A DNA stretch of 64,000 nt. It comes from Gemmatimonadota bacterium (GTDB lineage Bacteria; Gemmatimonadota; Gemmatimonadetes; Longimicrobiales; Gaopeijiaceae). Numbering within the stretch: the first letter of the stretch is position 1; every line of letters starts with the position of its first letter. The notes below the pieces were generated by a model. It had not been told where the DNA came from. It did not search any database and saw only the letters and a program-made list of their open reading frames with translations. A program made the position numbers and the translations under genes. Below are positions 17,236 to 24,549 of this stretch, in pieces. The stretch covers positions 124,001 through 188,000 of the forward strand of contig JAQBXY010000002.1 of assembly GCA_027623325.1 (NCBI GenBank). The letters run 5' to 3'.

Positions 17236-18804
17236 CTAACGGTCGGCATGCCGTAGGAAGCCGGCGGCAAACGCGGTCGAGAGGGCGGTCAGGTAATCGG
17301 GCAGAGTGACAGGTGCCGCGACTCCATTATATGCGGTCCAGCCGTCTGGCACATCGGCGTGTTGGGGCGCGATCTGTACGATGTGGCGCAAGTCCACGTT
17401 CCGGACATAGCGCATGCCCTCGGGGAATTGGTCGCTCGCGAGATGGTCCTGGATCACGACTCGATATCCGTCGATGCCGGGGCGTTCGAAGACACGCAGC
17501 GTGGCCCCGGGGACTGCGTCGAGTCGATCGCGCTGGCGGATCGTCTCGAAGGCACGGCGAACGTCGTCGGCCGGGACCTCGTGGCCCCCCATGTGGTCGG
17601 GGTCTCCCGCGCCTGATGGATCGGCCGGACCCGATGCCTCGTGTGCCGATGCAGCTCGCTCGGACCAATAGGTGGTGCCGTGGGCCTCGGCCGCCGCTTC
17701 GAAGAATGGGGCGGAGACCGCTCGGTAGCTCCGGTAGACCTCACGCTCTCTCGCGTCGAAGAAGCTCGCCGCGGATTCGGACATGCCCGGGTCGATCAAC
17801 GCCGTGTGCGCGACGACACCCGCGAGCCATCCCGAGGAAAGCGCCTTCTTGACCCCAAACGATGAAAGTGGATCGATGAAGGACCCGGCGTCCCCCAAGA
17901 GTAGGAGGCCGGGACGTCCGAGGCGCGGGGTCGAATAGAGGGATGCCGGACAAGCCCATGCTTCACCATCGGGTGTCGCCCCGACACGAGTCGCCCCAAT
18001 GTGCTCGGTCTTGCCTAGCTCGCGTTCGAGCATTGAGCCGACGTCCGAACCCTCGAGATCTGCACGACGTTGGTCGACCATTGCCGTGTAGCATCGCACG
18101 TCATCGCTGAGCGGCACCGACCACGCCCACCCGTCGGCGTAGCTCTCGACCAGCGTGTGTCCGGCTTCATCGGGCCATCCACCCTCTCGCCGCCAACGCC
18201 CGACGAGGGCCAGGGTGGTGGTGCTCCGGTCCGGTTGCCGTCCTTCCTTGCGAGCCTGAAATCCGTGGCGCCCGGTCGCGTCGAGCATCCATGGCGCGCT
18301 GATCTCGGTCACTGCTCCATCGTTTCCTTCACAGCGCACGATCCAGCCGGCGTCGGATTCGGTCGCCGTACGGGCCGTCATTCCGTCGAATACCAGCGCG
18401 CCGACCGAACTCGCCTGGCGGACCAGGACCTCTTCCAACGTGCCTCGATCGACGTGGAATCCCGACCCGTCCTCCGCGAAGGCCTCTCTCCGCACCGGTT
18501 GGCCGGCCCACCAGACCGTGTTGCCGCGGTTCTTATGGAAGCCGGCCGCGCGAACCGCATCGAGAACGCCGAGTTCGGCGAATAACTTGGTCGCCGAGGG
18601 CGGGATCGACTCCGCGAGTGCGGCCGCCGCCGGGAGTGTGGGGTGCACGAGCGCGACCCGATGACTCCTGCGGGCGAGCAGGGTTGCAGCCGCGGAACCC
18701 GCGGGTCCGCCGCCCACGATCAGGACCTCGACCTCCACCGTTTTCAGAGGGTCACCTCCGCCCGACGTCTCAGTTCGACGGGACGCAGGCGCAGCCCCCG
18801 CCAC
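17236..18804 (-). CDS. qhpG: QhpG: FAD-dependent tryptophan hydroxylase for CTQ formation
   Basis: Up to 522 residues. The Rossmann FAD site is VLIVGGGPAGSAAATLLAR, the second FAD motif is GLLLLGDAGSFIDPLSSFGVKKAL (GD box), and WMLDATGRHGF lies between, all typical of group A flavin monooxygenases and tryptophan-halogenase-like enzymes. QhpG hydroxylates the gamma-subunit tryptophan that becomes CTQ (family knowledge). The C-terminal ~130 residues are a separate region also found in QhpG proteins. The start is uncertain: ATG 18804 overlaps the preceding zinc-ribbon gene by 35 bases and adds ~20 disordered residues; GTG 18738, or a CTG nine bases upstream of it behind GGAGGTGA, would begin right at the FAD domain. 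Confidence 0.88.
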   Translation of the reverse strand: MAGAAPASRRTETSGGGDPLKTVEVEVLIVGGGPAGSAAATLLARRSHRVALVHPTLPAAAALAESIPPSATKLFAELGVLDAVRAAGFHKNRGNTVWWAGQPVRREAFAEDGSGFHVDRGTLEEVLVRQASSVGALVFDGMTARTATESDAGWIVRCEGNDGAVTEISAPWMLDATGRHGFQARKEGRQPDRSTTTLALVGRWRREGGWPDEAGHTLVESYADGWAWSVPLSDDVRCYTAMVDQRRADLEGSDVGSMLERELGKTEHIGATRVGATPDGEAWACPASLYSTPRLGRPGLLLLGDAGSFIDPLSSFGVKKALSSGWLAGVVAHTALIDPGMSESAASFFDAREREVYRSYRAVSAPFFEAAAEAHGTTYWSERAASAHEASGPADPSGAGDPDHMGGHEVPADDVRRAFETIRQRDRLDAVPGATLRVFERPGIDGYRVVIQDHLASDQFPEGMRYVRNVDLRHIVQIAPQHADVPDGWTAYNGVAAPVTLPDYLTALSTAFAAGFLRHADR

Positions 18805-19012
18805 ACCCCTGGAACCCGGTGTCGCGGCTTGACCCGGTGACCGGCGCCGGAACGCTCATGAGGCGTTCCACCGGAGTGTCCTCGGGAGTGTCTCCCATAT
18901 CGACTCCCGATCGACCCGCGACTTCACCCCAGGTGGCGAGACGTTCGTTCATTCCATGGCGGACTTCGAGTGTCCGTCCGTTGGTTCCACAGTGATACTC
19001 GTAGTACGGCAT
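18770..19012 (-). CDS. FmdB-like small zinc-ribbon protein at the head of the qhp operon
   Basis: An 80-residue protein starting MPYYEYHCGTNGRTLEVRHG, the opening of FmdB-type zinc-ribbon regulators, but with only one of the usual paired cysteines (HC-GTNG). Four cysteines cluster at the end (G-C-GGG-C-A-C-V). The middle (MNERLATWGEVA...PVERLMSVPAPVTGS) resembles the spacer of such proteins. It is the first gene of the minus-strand qhp series, overlapping the longest qhpG reading frame, and is divergent from the amidohydrolase gene with only 39 bases between start codons. Its role in QHNDH formation is unknown; a metal-binding or regulatory partner is possible. Confidence 0.7.
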   Translation of the reverse strand: MPYYEYHCGTNGRTLEVRHGMNERLATWGEVAGRSGVDMGDTPEDTPVERLMSVPAPVTGSSRDTGFQGCGGGCACVPSN

Positions 19013-19051
19013 CGGCTTGCTCCGGCTGGTGGCCACGAGAATGTTAAGCCA

Positions 19052-20524
19052 ATGAAGATCATGAGTTCCAGTCGCCCCCTCCGCACATCCCTCCTCGCGG
19101 CCGTCGCGCTCGCATCAGCCTGGTGGGTTCCCGCGGCGCTGGCGGCCCAGGTCACGACGCCCCAGGCGGGCGACCTCGTCGTTCTCGGTGGCCGCCTTTG
19201 GGACGGGACCGGAGACGGCGCTGTACCGAATCCGGGGATCCTCATTCGGAACGGAACGATCCTTCGGATCGGTGGGGTGGAGCCTCTGGGGAGTGGGGCG
19301 GAAGCGGTCCTGCTCGACGACGAGCACTTCGTCATGCCGGGCCTCTTCGATCTGCACGCCCACTATGCCGTCGATCTGTTCGGCGAAGGGCGCGTCGATG
19401 AGTACACGGTCAACCCGGTGCTCTTCCTGGCCAACGGGGTCACCTCGACGTTCCCTGCCGGCGAGGTCGACCCGGCTGAAGCGCGGAGGGGCCGCGAGCG
19501 GATCGCCTCAGGGGAGCTGCCGGGCCCGCGCATCTACAGCTCCGGACCCTATTGGGGCACGGCGCGTCCGGGGTGGAGCCACGAAGCGATGACCCCGGAC
19601 TCCCTTCGCAAGGAGGCCACTTTCTGGGCGCTCCGCGGCGTCCGAGGGTTCAAGGCGAAGGGGATCCGACCCGAGCAACTCCAGGTCCTCATCGACGTCG
19701 CGCACGAGCACGGCATCACCGTGACGGGTCACCTGGACTCCGGTTTTCGCGACAGCGTCAATCCACGACAAGCGATCCTCATGGGTATCGACCGGATCGA
19801 GCACTTCCTCGGCGGGGACGCCCTGCCCGAGAGCCAGAGTGCCTACGCTTCACTCGAAGCGCTGGAACTTCGGGATGCTGCGACTGCGGCCAGGATTCGC
19901 GAACAGTCGGAGCTGTTCATCGATCAGGGTACGTACTACGACGCCACACTCACTGCCTATGGCTACTTCGCAGACCGTGAGCCGGTCGTCTTCGACTACT
20001 GGGCGGACGAGATGGGTTTCCTCACGCCCTACGCTCGCCAAGCCGTCGAGCGAGCTTTGCCCCGGAGGCCGCTCGATCAGTTCGAGCGCATCTACTATGT
20101 GAAGCGCCAGACGGTGAAGGCTTTCTACGAGGCCGGAGGTGGCGACCAGCTTACTCTCGGGACCGATCACCCCAGTTGGGGCGAGTTCTTCAGCGGCTTC
20201 GGATCACACCGTGAGCTGCATGCGATGGTGCTCGCGGGAATTCCGAATCCCGCCGCGCTCCGGGCGGCGACGATCAACGCCGCGCGGGCCATGGGCGTCG
20301 ATGAGAGGCTCGGCACCATCGAGCAGGGCAAGTACGCCGACCTGCTCATTGTGCGGGGCGATCCGCTCACGCGGATCACCGACACCCGAAACGCACACGT
20401 CGTGATTCGCGCCGGCCGCGTCTACGATCCGGAGGAGCTCTTCGATTCCGTGCGCGGTAGTCTGGGCCCGAAGAGTGAGGCCGACGCGGACTGGTGGAGG
20501 GGCAACGTGCGCCTGGGCCGTTGA
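19052..20524 (+). CDS. exported metal-dependent amidohydrolase
   Basis: A 490-residue amidohydrolase-superfamily enzyme with a signal peptide (residues ~5-33, LLAAVALASAWWVPAALAAQ). Metal ligands visible: H-x-H in MPGLFDLHAHYAVD, the GHLDSG and IEHFLGGD histidines in the middle, and the late aspartate in LGTDHPSWGEF. The C-terminal NAARAMGVDERLGTIEQGKYADLLIVRGDP is the hallmark of imidazolonepropionase/Xaa-Pro dipeptidase-like amidohydrolases. Substrate unknown, probably a cyclic amide or dipeptide in the periplasm. Two in-frame ATG codons (19052, 19061) are possible; neither has a strong ribosome site. The following gene begins at the stop. Confidence 0.85.
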   Translation: MKIMSSSRPLRTSLLAAVALASAWWVPAALAAQVTTPQAGDLVVLGGRLWDGTGDGAVPNPGILIRNGTILRIGGVEPLGSGAEAVLLDDEHFVMPGLFDLHAHYAVDLFGEGRVDEYTVNPVLFLANGVTSTFPAGEVDPAEARRGRERIASGELPGPRIYSSGPYWGTARPGWSHEAMTPDSLRKEATFWALRGVRGFKAKGIRPEQLQVLIDVAHEHGITVTGHLDSGFRDSVNPRQAILMGIDRIEHFLGGDALPESQSAYASLEALELRDAATAARIREQSELFIDQGTYYDATLTAYGYFADREPVVFDYWADEMGFLTPYARQAVERALPRRPLDQFERIYYVKRQTVKAFYEAGGGDQLTLGTDHPSWGEFFSGFGSHRELHAMVLAGIPNPAALRAATINAARAMGVDERLGTIEQGKYADLLIVRGDPLTRITDTRNAHVVIRAGRVYDPEELFDSVRGSLGPKSEADADWWRGNVRLGR

Positions 20525-21078
20525 GCACCCCTCGGCCCGAGTTCCTCTCGGACGACGATCGGGCGACCGTCCGCGACGCTCGGGAGGAGATCGAGACGGC
20601 CGCGCCGGGTACCGAGGCCGGCTATTGGGTCTTCTTTCTCGCGGTCGCGCTCCTCGGCCTCGCGCTCCTCGTCTTTTGGCCGCGGCTTCTCGGTGTCCTG
20701 CCGGGCGCTGCCTTCTTCACCCCGTTCGCGATGCTTGCGGCGGTCTTGATGGTGCTGGGCGGTCCGGCCCTCGGACTCGCCTCACGGGGTCTCGGCGGCG
20801 GGGCGTCCGCCGCGGCCGTGGAGGCGGCACTCCGGCAGTTGGAAAGCCTGGAGGCGGATCGTGAGGTCCGGCTACGAGCGGCGACGCTTCTCGTCTCGTA
20901 TGCCTTCGTGAGCCAGGGGGCCACCACGACCCAGACCTACAAGCCAGACGAGGTGGCACCGAGGGTGCGGCGCTCCCTTCCGCTGATCGAGGCGGTGGAG
21001 GAGTATCTGGTCGCCGACTTCGATGTGGGTCAGGTGTTCACCGGCAGGGGTCCGGATCACCGTGATTTCCTCCCATGA
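20521..21078 (+). CDS. two-helix membrane protein, unknown function
   Basis: About 185 residues. Two transmembrane helices lie in the first half (YWVFFLAVALLGLALLVFW and TPFAMLAAVLMVLGGPAL), followed by a glycine/alanine linker and a charged C-terminal domain (~100 residues). TTG 20521 overlaps the amidohydrolase stop (TTGA) and would start the protein STPRPEF; a GTG nine codons upstream is the alternative. No family recognised. It is probably cotranscribed with the amidohydrolase. Confidence 0.55.
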   Translation: MSTPRPEFLSDDDRATVRDAREEIETAAPGTEAGYWVFFLAVALLGLALLVFWPRLLGVLPGAAFFTPFAMLAAVLMVLGGPALGLASRGLGGGASAAAVEAALRQLESLEADREVRLRAATLLVSYAFVSQGATTTQTYKPDEVAPRVRRSLPLIEAVEEYLVADFDVGQVFTGRGPDHRDFLP

Positions 21079-21212
21079 AGAAAAAGCTTGCGGAGTCGGG
21101 CGAGCACCGTTTGGGTCGGCTGGTGTCGGGTGGCCACGCCGTAGAGGTGTTGCGCGCATGCAACAGGGCTCCCGTTGTGGACGTGAAGCCCCCCCGTCCG
21201 TCAAAGCCGTGA
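21075..21212 (+). CDS. possible 45-residue basic small protein
   Basis: An ATG overlapping the stop of the membrane-protein gene (ATGA) opens a 45-codon frame ending TGA at 21210-21212. The product begins MKKKLAESGEHRLGRLVSGG and ends with a proline/basic tail (VKPPRPSKP). It has no membrane segment and one cysteine. The four-base overlap is the style of coupled genes in this window, but length alone makes a chance frame possible. I do not recognise a family. Confidence 0.3.
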   Translation: MKKKLAESGEHRLGRLVSGGHAVEVLRACNRAPVVDVKPPRPSKP

Positions 21213-21224
21213 CGTGCGAGCTAA

Positions 21225-21237
21225 GTCATTAAATGAC
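21225..21237. promoter_or_regulatory. 13-bp palindrome upstream of the sigma-54 promoter
   Basis: GTCATTAAATGAC is a perfect inverted repeat around a central base, about 70-80 bases upstream of the sigma-54 promoter at 21306. It is AT-rich in GC-rich surroundings. Its position suits an enhancer-binding activator such as PrsR, but this is inference only. Confidence 0.35.
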
Positions 21238-21305
21238 AACGAGTTCAATAATGAAAGGCACGTATTTGGGCTCGCGTGGCACCGCCCCCATTCGTTTGGG
21301 CTAGC

Positions 21306-21321
21306 TGGCACGGCGGTTGCC
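21306..21321 (+). promoter_or_regulatory. sigma-54 (RpoN) -24/-12 promoter for the PEP-CTERM gene
   Basis: TGGCACG-GCGG-TTGCC matches the RpoN consensus (TGGCACG, four bases, TTGC) at every fixed position. Transcription should begin about 12 bases past the TTGC, leaving a short leader before the ATG at 21366. A degenerate copy of the surrounding block (TTTGGGCTCGCGTGGCACC) lies 40 bases upstream but lacks the -12 element. PEP-CTERM genes in other bacteria are known to be driven by RpoN with the PrsK/PrsR system. Confidence 0.75.
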
Positions 21322-21365
21322 TTAATGATCCGCGGAAGTACAGGACCCCCCAGTAAGGAACCCGA

Positions 21366-22106
21366 ATGAAGCGCTCCTTTTTGTTGGCTCTTGCGGCGGT
21401 CTTCGCGCTACAGCCGCTGCAGGCCTCCTCGCAGGTCTTCAATGGTACGCCGTACGATGTGGAGTACCTGCGCTTCATCGGTGGATCCGGCCAGGGTGGT
21501 GGCTTTGGGGTCCAGGTTGGACCGTACCTGGGTAGCTTCCGGGATGGCACGGGTACCCCTTCGACGTCCCGCATAGGCGAAACGCTTCCGTTCTCGCTGT
21601 ACTGCGTGGACTTCCTACACTCCGCGAGCAACTCGAACGGACTGGTGAACGTGACGAGCCTTGGCGGCAACCTCGCCAATACACGTTTGCAGGATTTCTC
21701 TCGTTACCGGAAGTCCGCGTACCTGTCGTCGCTCTTCGATTCGTGGCAGGACCACCAGGTGGGAAGCATGGCGGGCTTTTCAAAGAGTCAGATCTGGGGT
21801 GGGCTCCATGCGGCCATTTGGAACATTGCGACCGGACCACTTGATTTGGGAAGCGGCGACACGGCGACGGCCCGCGACTACTTTCTCGGGCTCGCTAACG
21901 GCACACCAGGCACCACCTACGACACCACAGGCTGGTACATCCTTTCCGAAGCTGATGTCTCTCTGAGCAACAGTTCCAGCGGTCAGGAGTTCCTGATGCG
22001 CGTTTCCGTCCCCGAGCCCACGACCGTCCTGCTCATGCTGACCGGTCTCGTCATGCTCGTCGGCGTGAACCGCAAGCGGCTGTTGGGAGTCGTCGAACAG
22101 GCATGA
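21366..22106 (+). CDS. PEP-CTERM sorting-domain protein
   Basis: A 246-residue secreted protein: signal peptide (MKRSFLLALAAVFALQPLQA), a ~195-residue passenger with no recognised enzyme motif, and a C-terminal PEP-CTERM tripartite tail, VPEP, then a hydrophobic helix (TTVLLMLTGLVMLVGV) and a basic end (NRKRLL). Such tails are cut by exosortase (EpsH family) and the protein is sent to the outer surface or extracellular matrix of exopolysaccharide-forming bacteria. No exosortase gene is in this window. The gene has AAGGA seven bases before ATG and its own sigma-54 promoter and terminator, so it is a single-gene transcript. Confidence 0.88.
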   Translation: MKRSFLLALAAVFALQPLQASSQVFNGTPYDVEYLRFIGGSGQGGGFGVQVGPYLGSFRDGTGTPSTSRIGETLPFSLYCVDFLHSASNSNGLVNVTSLGGNLANTRLQDFSRYRKSAYLSSLFDSWQDHQVGSMAGFSKSQIWGGLHAAIWNIATGPLDLGSGDTATARDYFLGLANGTPGTTYDTTGWYILSEADVSLSNSSSGQEFLMRVSVPEPTTVLLMLTGLVMLVGVNRKRLLGVVEQA

Positions 22107-22132
22107 GTCCAAGGGTCCATCCGTAGCACCCG

Positions 22133-22167
22133 AACGGGGCGCGCGTCGAAAGACTCGCGCCCCGTTT
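22133..22167 (+). terminator. rho-independent-type terminator after the PEP-CTERM gene
   Basis: An 11-bp perfect stem (AACGGGGCGCG / CGCGCCCCGTT) with a 12-base loop, followed by a short T stretch. The T-tract is weak, but the stem is strong and sits 26 bases past the stop codon. Confidence 0.7.
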
Positions 22168-22223
22168 GTATTCGTCCTACTTAGAGTGTGTCTGTTCCCA
22201 TCTCCCGAGAGCCGCGACCGCGC

Positions 22224-22733
22224 ATGACCTACGACGACGCCTCACCCTGGCTGGCACGAGGCCTCTACCTGTTCGGTGTGGCCCTCATGATGACCGCCGC
22301 GATCGATCTGCTTACGACGGTGTGGCCGATGCACCCCGGCGACATCAGTTGGCGGTAGGGCTTCCTCGGTCTCGGGGCGGGCTACCTCCAGAGTCCGACG
22401 CTCGGCCTCGTCATCATCATCGCGACCGCGTTCTGGCAGGAGAACGCCGGCATGCTCCGAGTCACCGGTGCCGTTTGCCTGGGAGGGTCGCTCGCGCTGC
22501 TTCTCGCGATGGGCATGTTCGGCCTCGACGTCTTGCAGATGCGCGAACTGAGAGTGGAAGAGATGCAGTCGTCGATTCTGGCCGGCGGGATGTTCCAGGA
22601 GGTGAAGTACTTCGTCGCCGCGTTCGTCCTGGCCTTCCTCGGCTACGGGGCCCTGAGCAGCGCCAAGACGGCCGGACTGGCTGGGGGGCGGAAGTCGGGC
22701 AAGTCGCCCGGCATCGTGTCGTCTGCTGGCTAG
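22224..22733 (+). pseudogene. four-helix membrane protein gene interrupted by an in-frame amber codon
   Basis: A single frame from ATG 22224 to TAG 22731-22733 encodes about 169 residues, but codon 45 (22356-22358) is TAG. The sequence is clearly coding on both sides: before it MTYDDASPWLARGLYLFGVA with one hydrophobic helix ending PGDISWR, after it GFLGLGAGYLQSPTLGLVII and three more hydrophobic stretches, ending KSPGIVSSAG. A single change from TAC or TAT (tyrosine) would explain the stop. A restart at ATG 22452 would give only the last two helices. It is either a recent nonsense mutation or a sequence error. Family unknown. Confidence 0.7.
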
Positions 22734-22772
22734 ACTCGCCCGACCCCGCTTGATTTCCCTGGGAGAAGTTTC

Positions 22773-24374
22773 CTAGAAGATCGGCGATCGGATGTAGGTA
22801 TCGGCACGAGCCCACGCCGACCGGAACTCCTGATGCGTCTCGTCGGCCATCGCATGCTTCCCCTGCGCGCGGAGGGCACGCTCAAGCCCGAACAATGACC
22901 ATCCGTTGTGAGGGTGCTTCACCAACTCGTGACGGAACGCCGCTTCGGATTCGGCGTGACGTCCGGCTTCATGCAGAGCGTCGCCCAACCAGGTGTAAAC
23001 GGAGAAGTTGAGGGGCTCGGGCTCGTCGTAACGGAGCCCGTCTTCTACCTCGCCACCCCGGGTCAAGACTTCGATCGCGCCTTCGAGATCGCCTGAAGCG
23101 CGCAAGATTTCCCCTTCCAGGATCGCACCGACGACGCCGAGCAGCTGCGTTGCGGTGTGCCCACGGAACGCATCGTCCGGATCGTCCGCGACGGCGGTCT
23201 TCACTCGGTGCAGGTACCAGCGAGCGGTGCCCTCGTCGTCGGAGCGGAGGTGAGCGTACCCCTTCGCGAAGTCCCACAGTCCGCGGAAGACCGTGCCGTC
23301 CGGTGGGTTCTGCAGACCAATGATGTCCTCGAAACGTCCGAAGCGCAGCATCGTCAGCGCTTCGTAGAAGCTCGCCCCCTCCATGAGCTCGGCGTAGTCA
23401 CGTCCGGCCTGGATCGCGACCGCGCCCTGGCCGTCGTTGGACGCCGCGAAGAGGAGCATGTGCAGGTTGTGCGAAGGATAAATCGCAAACCCTTCGCCAT
23501 ACGCCGCCTTGAGGTCGGAGTGCCAGGCGTCGGTGTTGGCCCGGACGGCGTCGCCCCAGCGGCCGATCCGGTTGAACGTATGGGACGGCATGTGCTGAAT
23601 GTGGCTCGCCCCCGGAATCGACGCGCCGAGGTAGTTGGCACACGCCTCCGCGCGACCCGGCTCCTGCGTGGGCTCGGTCGCATGGATGTAGAGATGGCAA
23701 CTGCCGGGGTGTGTGATGTCTTGAGCGAGCACGGACTCAAGGACGCGATGGATCTCCTGGATCTCGGGATCGTGGACGTCCCACGTGCCGCGACGGGGTT
23801 GGAGGAGCATGAGTGATTCCCCGGCCAGGAAACCTGCTTCCAGGTCGTGCGGGAATGCTTTGTACAGAGCGTTGATCGCCTCGGCCCACTCCCCGTCGAG
23901 CTCGCGGCGTCGGTCGGCATCGTGCTCGACCTCGTATCGACCGGCCATCGCTGAAATGAGTGCCCGTTCGACGTCGTTGGCGTTGCGCGCCGATAGCTCG
24001 AGCGCCTTTTGGATCGCCGCGTGGGCACGCGGAGCGTCGGGAGCGGTCATGGGTCCGTTCAGATAAGGTCCCCAGGCCCAGGCTTCGCCGAAGTAGCACA
24101 TGGCACAATTCGCGTCGCGCTTCCACGCTTCCCGGAACGAACGAGCGGCGTCGCGCGGAGCGAAGGCGTAGAGCAGTTGCACGCCCTGGTCGAAATACAA
24201 CTGAGCTTCGTGCGACGACGTGGTGATATCCCGTGAAAAGGGTCCGAGTCCCTTGCCGTCGTGATGCAGCGGCATCGGATCCTCGAACCCCGGGGGCAAC
24301 GCAACGTCCTGCGCGGCCGCGAGTGGTGCGAAAAGGACCACCCAACACGACGCGAGCGGGATACATCGACGCAT
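22773..24374 (-). CDS. exported TPR-repeat protein
   Basis: A 533-residue protein with a signal peptide (MRRCIPLASCWVVLFAPLAA, then AQD). The body is helical with TPR-like repeats: SHEAQLYFDQGVQLLYAFAPRDAARSF is the first, and RDANCAMCYFGEAWAWGPYLN carries a CxxC. The histidine-rich segments SCHLYIHATEPTQ, SHIQHMPSHTFNRIG and YPSHNLHMLLFAASND are typical of a widespread but uncharacterised TPR family. Metal binding by these histidines is possible. Predicted periplasmic. It is monocistronic, divergent from the SoxC-like gene. Confidence 0.75.
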   Translation of the reverse strand: MRRCIPLASCWVVLFAPLAAAQDVALPPGFEDPMPLHHDGKGLGPFSRDITTSSHEAQLYFDQGVQLLYAFAPRDAARSFREAWKRDANCAMCYFGEAWAWGPYLNGPMTAPDAPRAHAAIQKALELSARNANDVERALISAMAGRYEVEHDADRRRELDGEWAEAINALYKAFPHDLEAGFLAGESLMLLQPRRGTWDVHDPEIQEIHRVLESVLAQDITHPGSCHLYIHATEPTQEPGRAEACANYLGASIPGASHIQHMPSHTFNRIGRWGDAVRANTDAWHSDLKAAYGEGFAIYPSHNLHMLLFAASNDGQGAVAIQAGRDYAELMEGASFYEALTMLRFGRFEDIIGLQNPPDGTVFRGLWDFAKGYAHLRSDDEGTARWYLHRVKTAVADDPDDAFRGHTATQLLGVVGAILEGEILRASGDLEGAIEVLTRGGEVEDGLRYDEPEPLNFSVYTWLGDALHEAGRHAESEAAFRHELVKHPHNGWSLFGLERALRAQGKHAMADETHQEFRSAWARADTYIRSPIF

Positions 24375-24549
24375 GACTGAACTCCGTTGAGAATGAAGGT
24401 TCGGACGCCAATGTGATGGGTCATCGGCGGCTCGTCCAGCGTCCTTGAGCGACTAGGAGAGAAGGCCGCACATCTCAGTACTGGCAGTGAGCCGGATCGC
24501 ACCGCAGGTTGATGCGCTGCTCCCACTTCGATGCCTGGAGGAATCGACG

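Noticed and set aside
21265-21295. Second sigma-54 promoter in the upstream TGGCACC copy
   Set aside because: The required TTGC at -12 spacing is missing; only the -24-like half is present.
22356-22358. TAG read as pyrrolysine or another recoded amino acid
   Set aside because: TAG is used as a normal stop for several genes here (for example at 2684-2686) and no pyl genes are seen; mutation or error is simpler.
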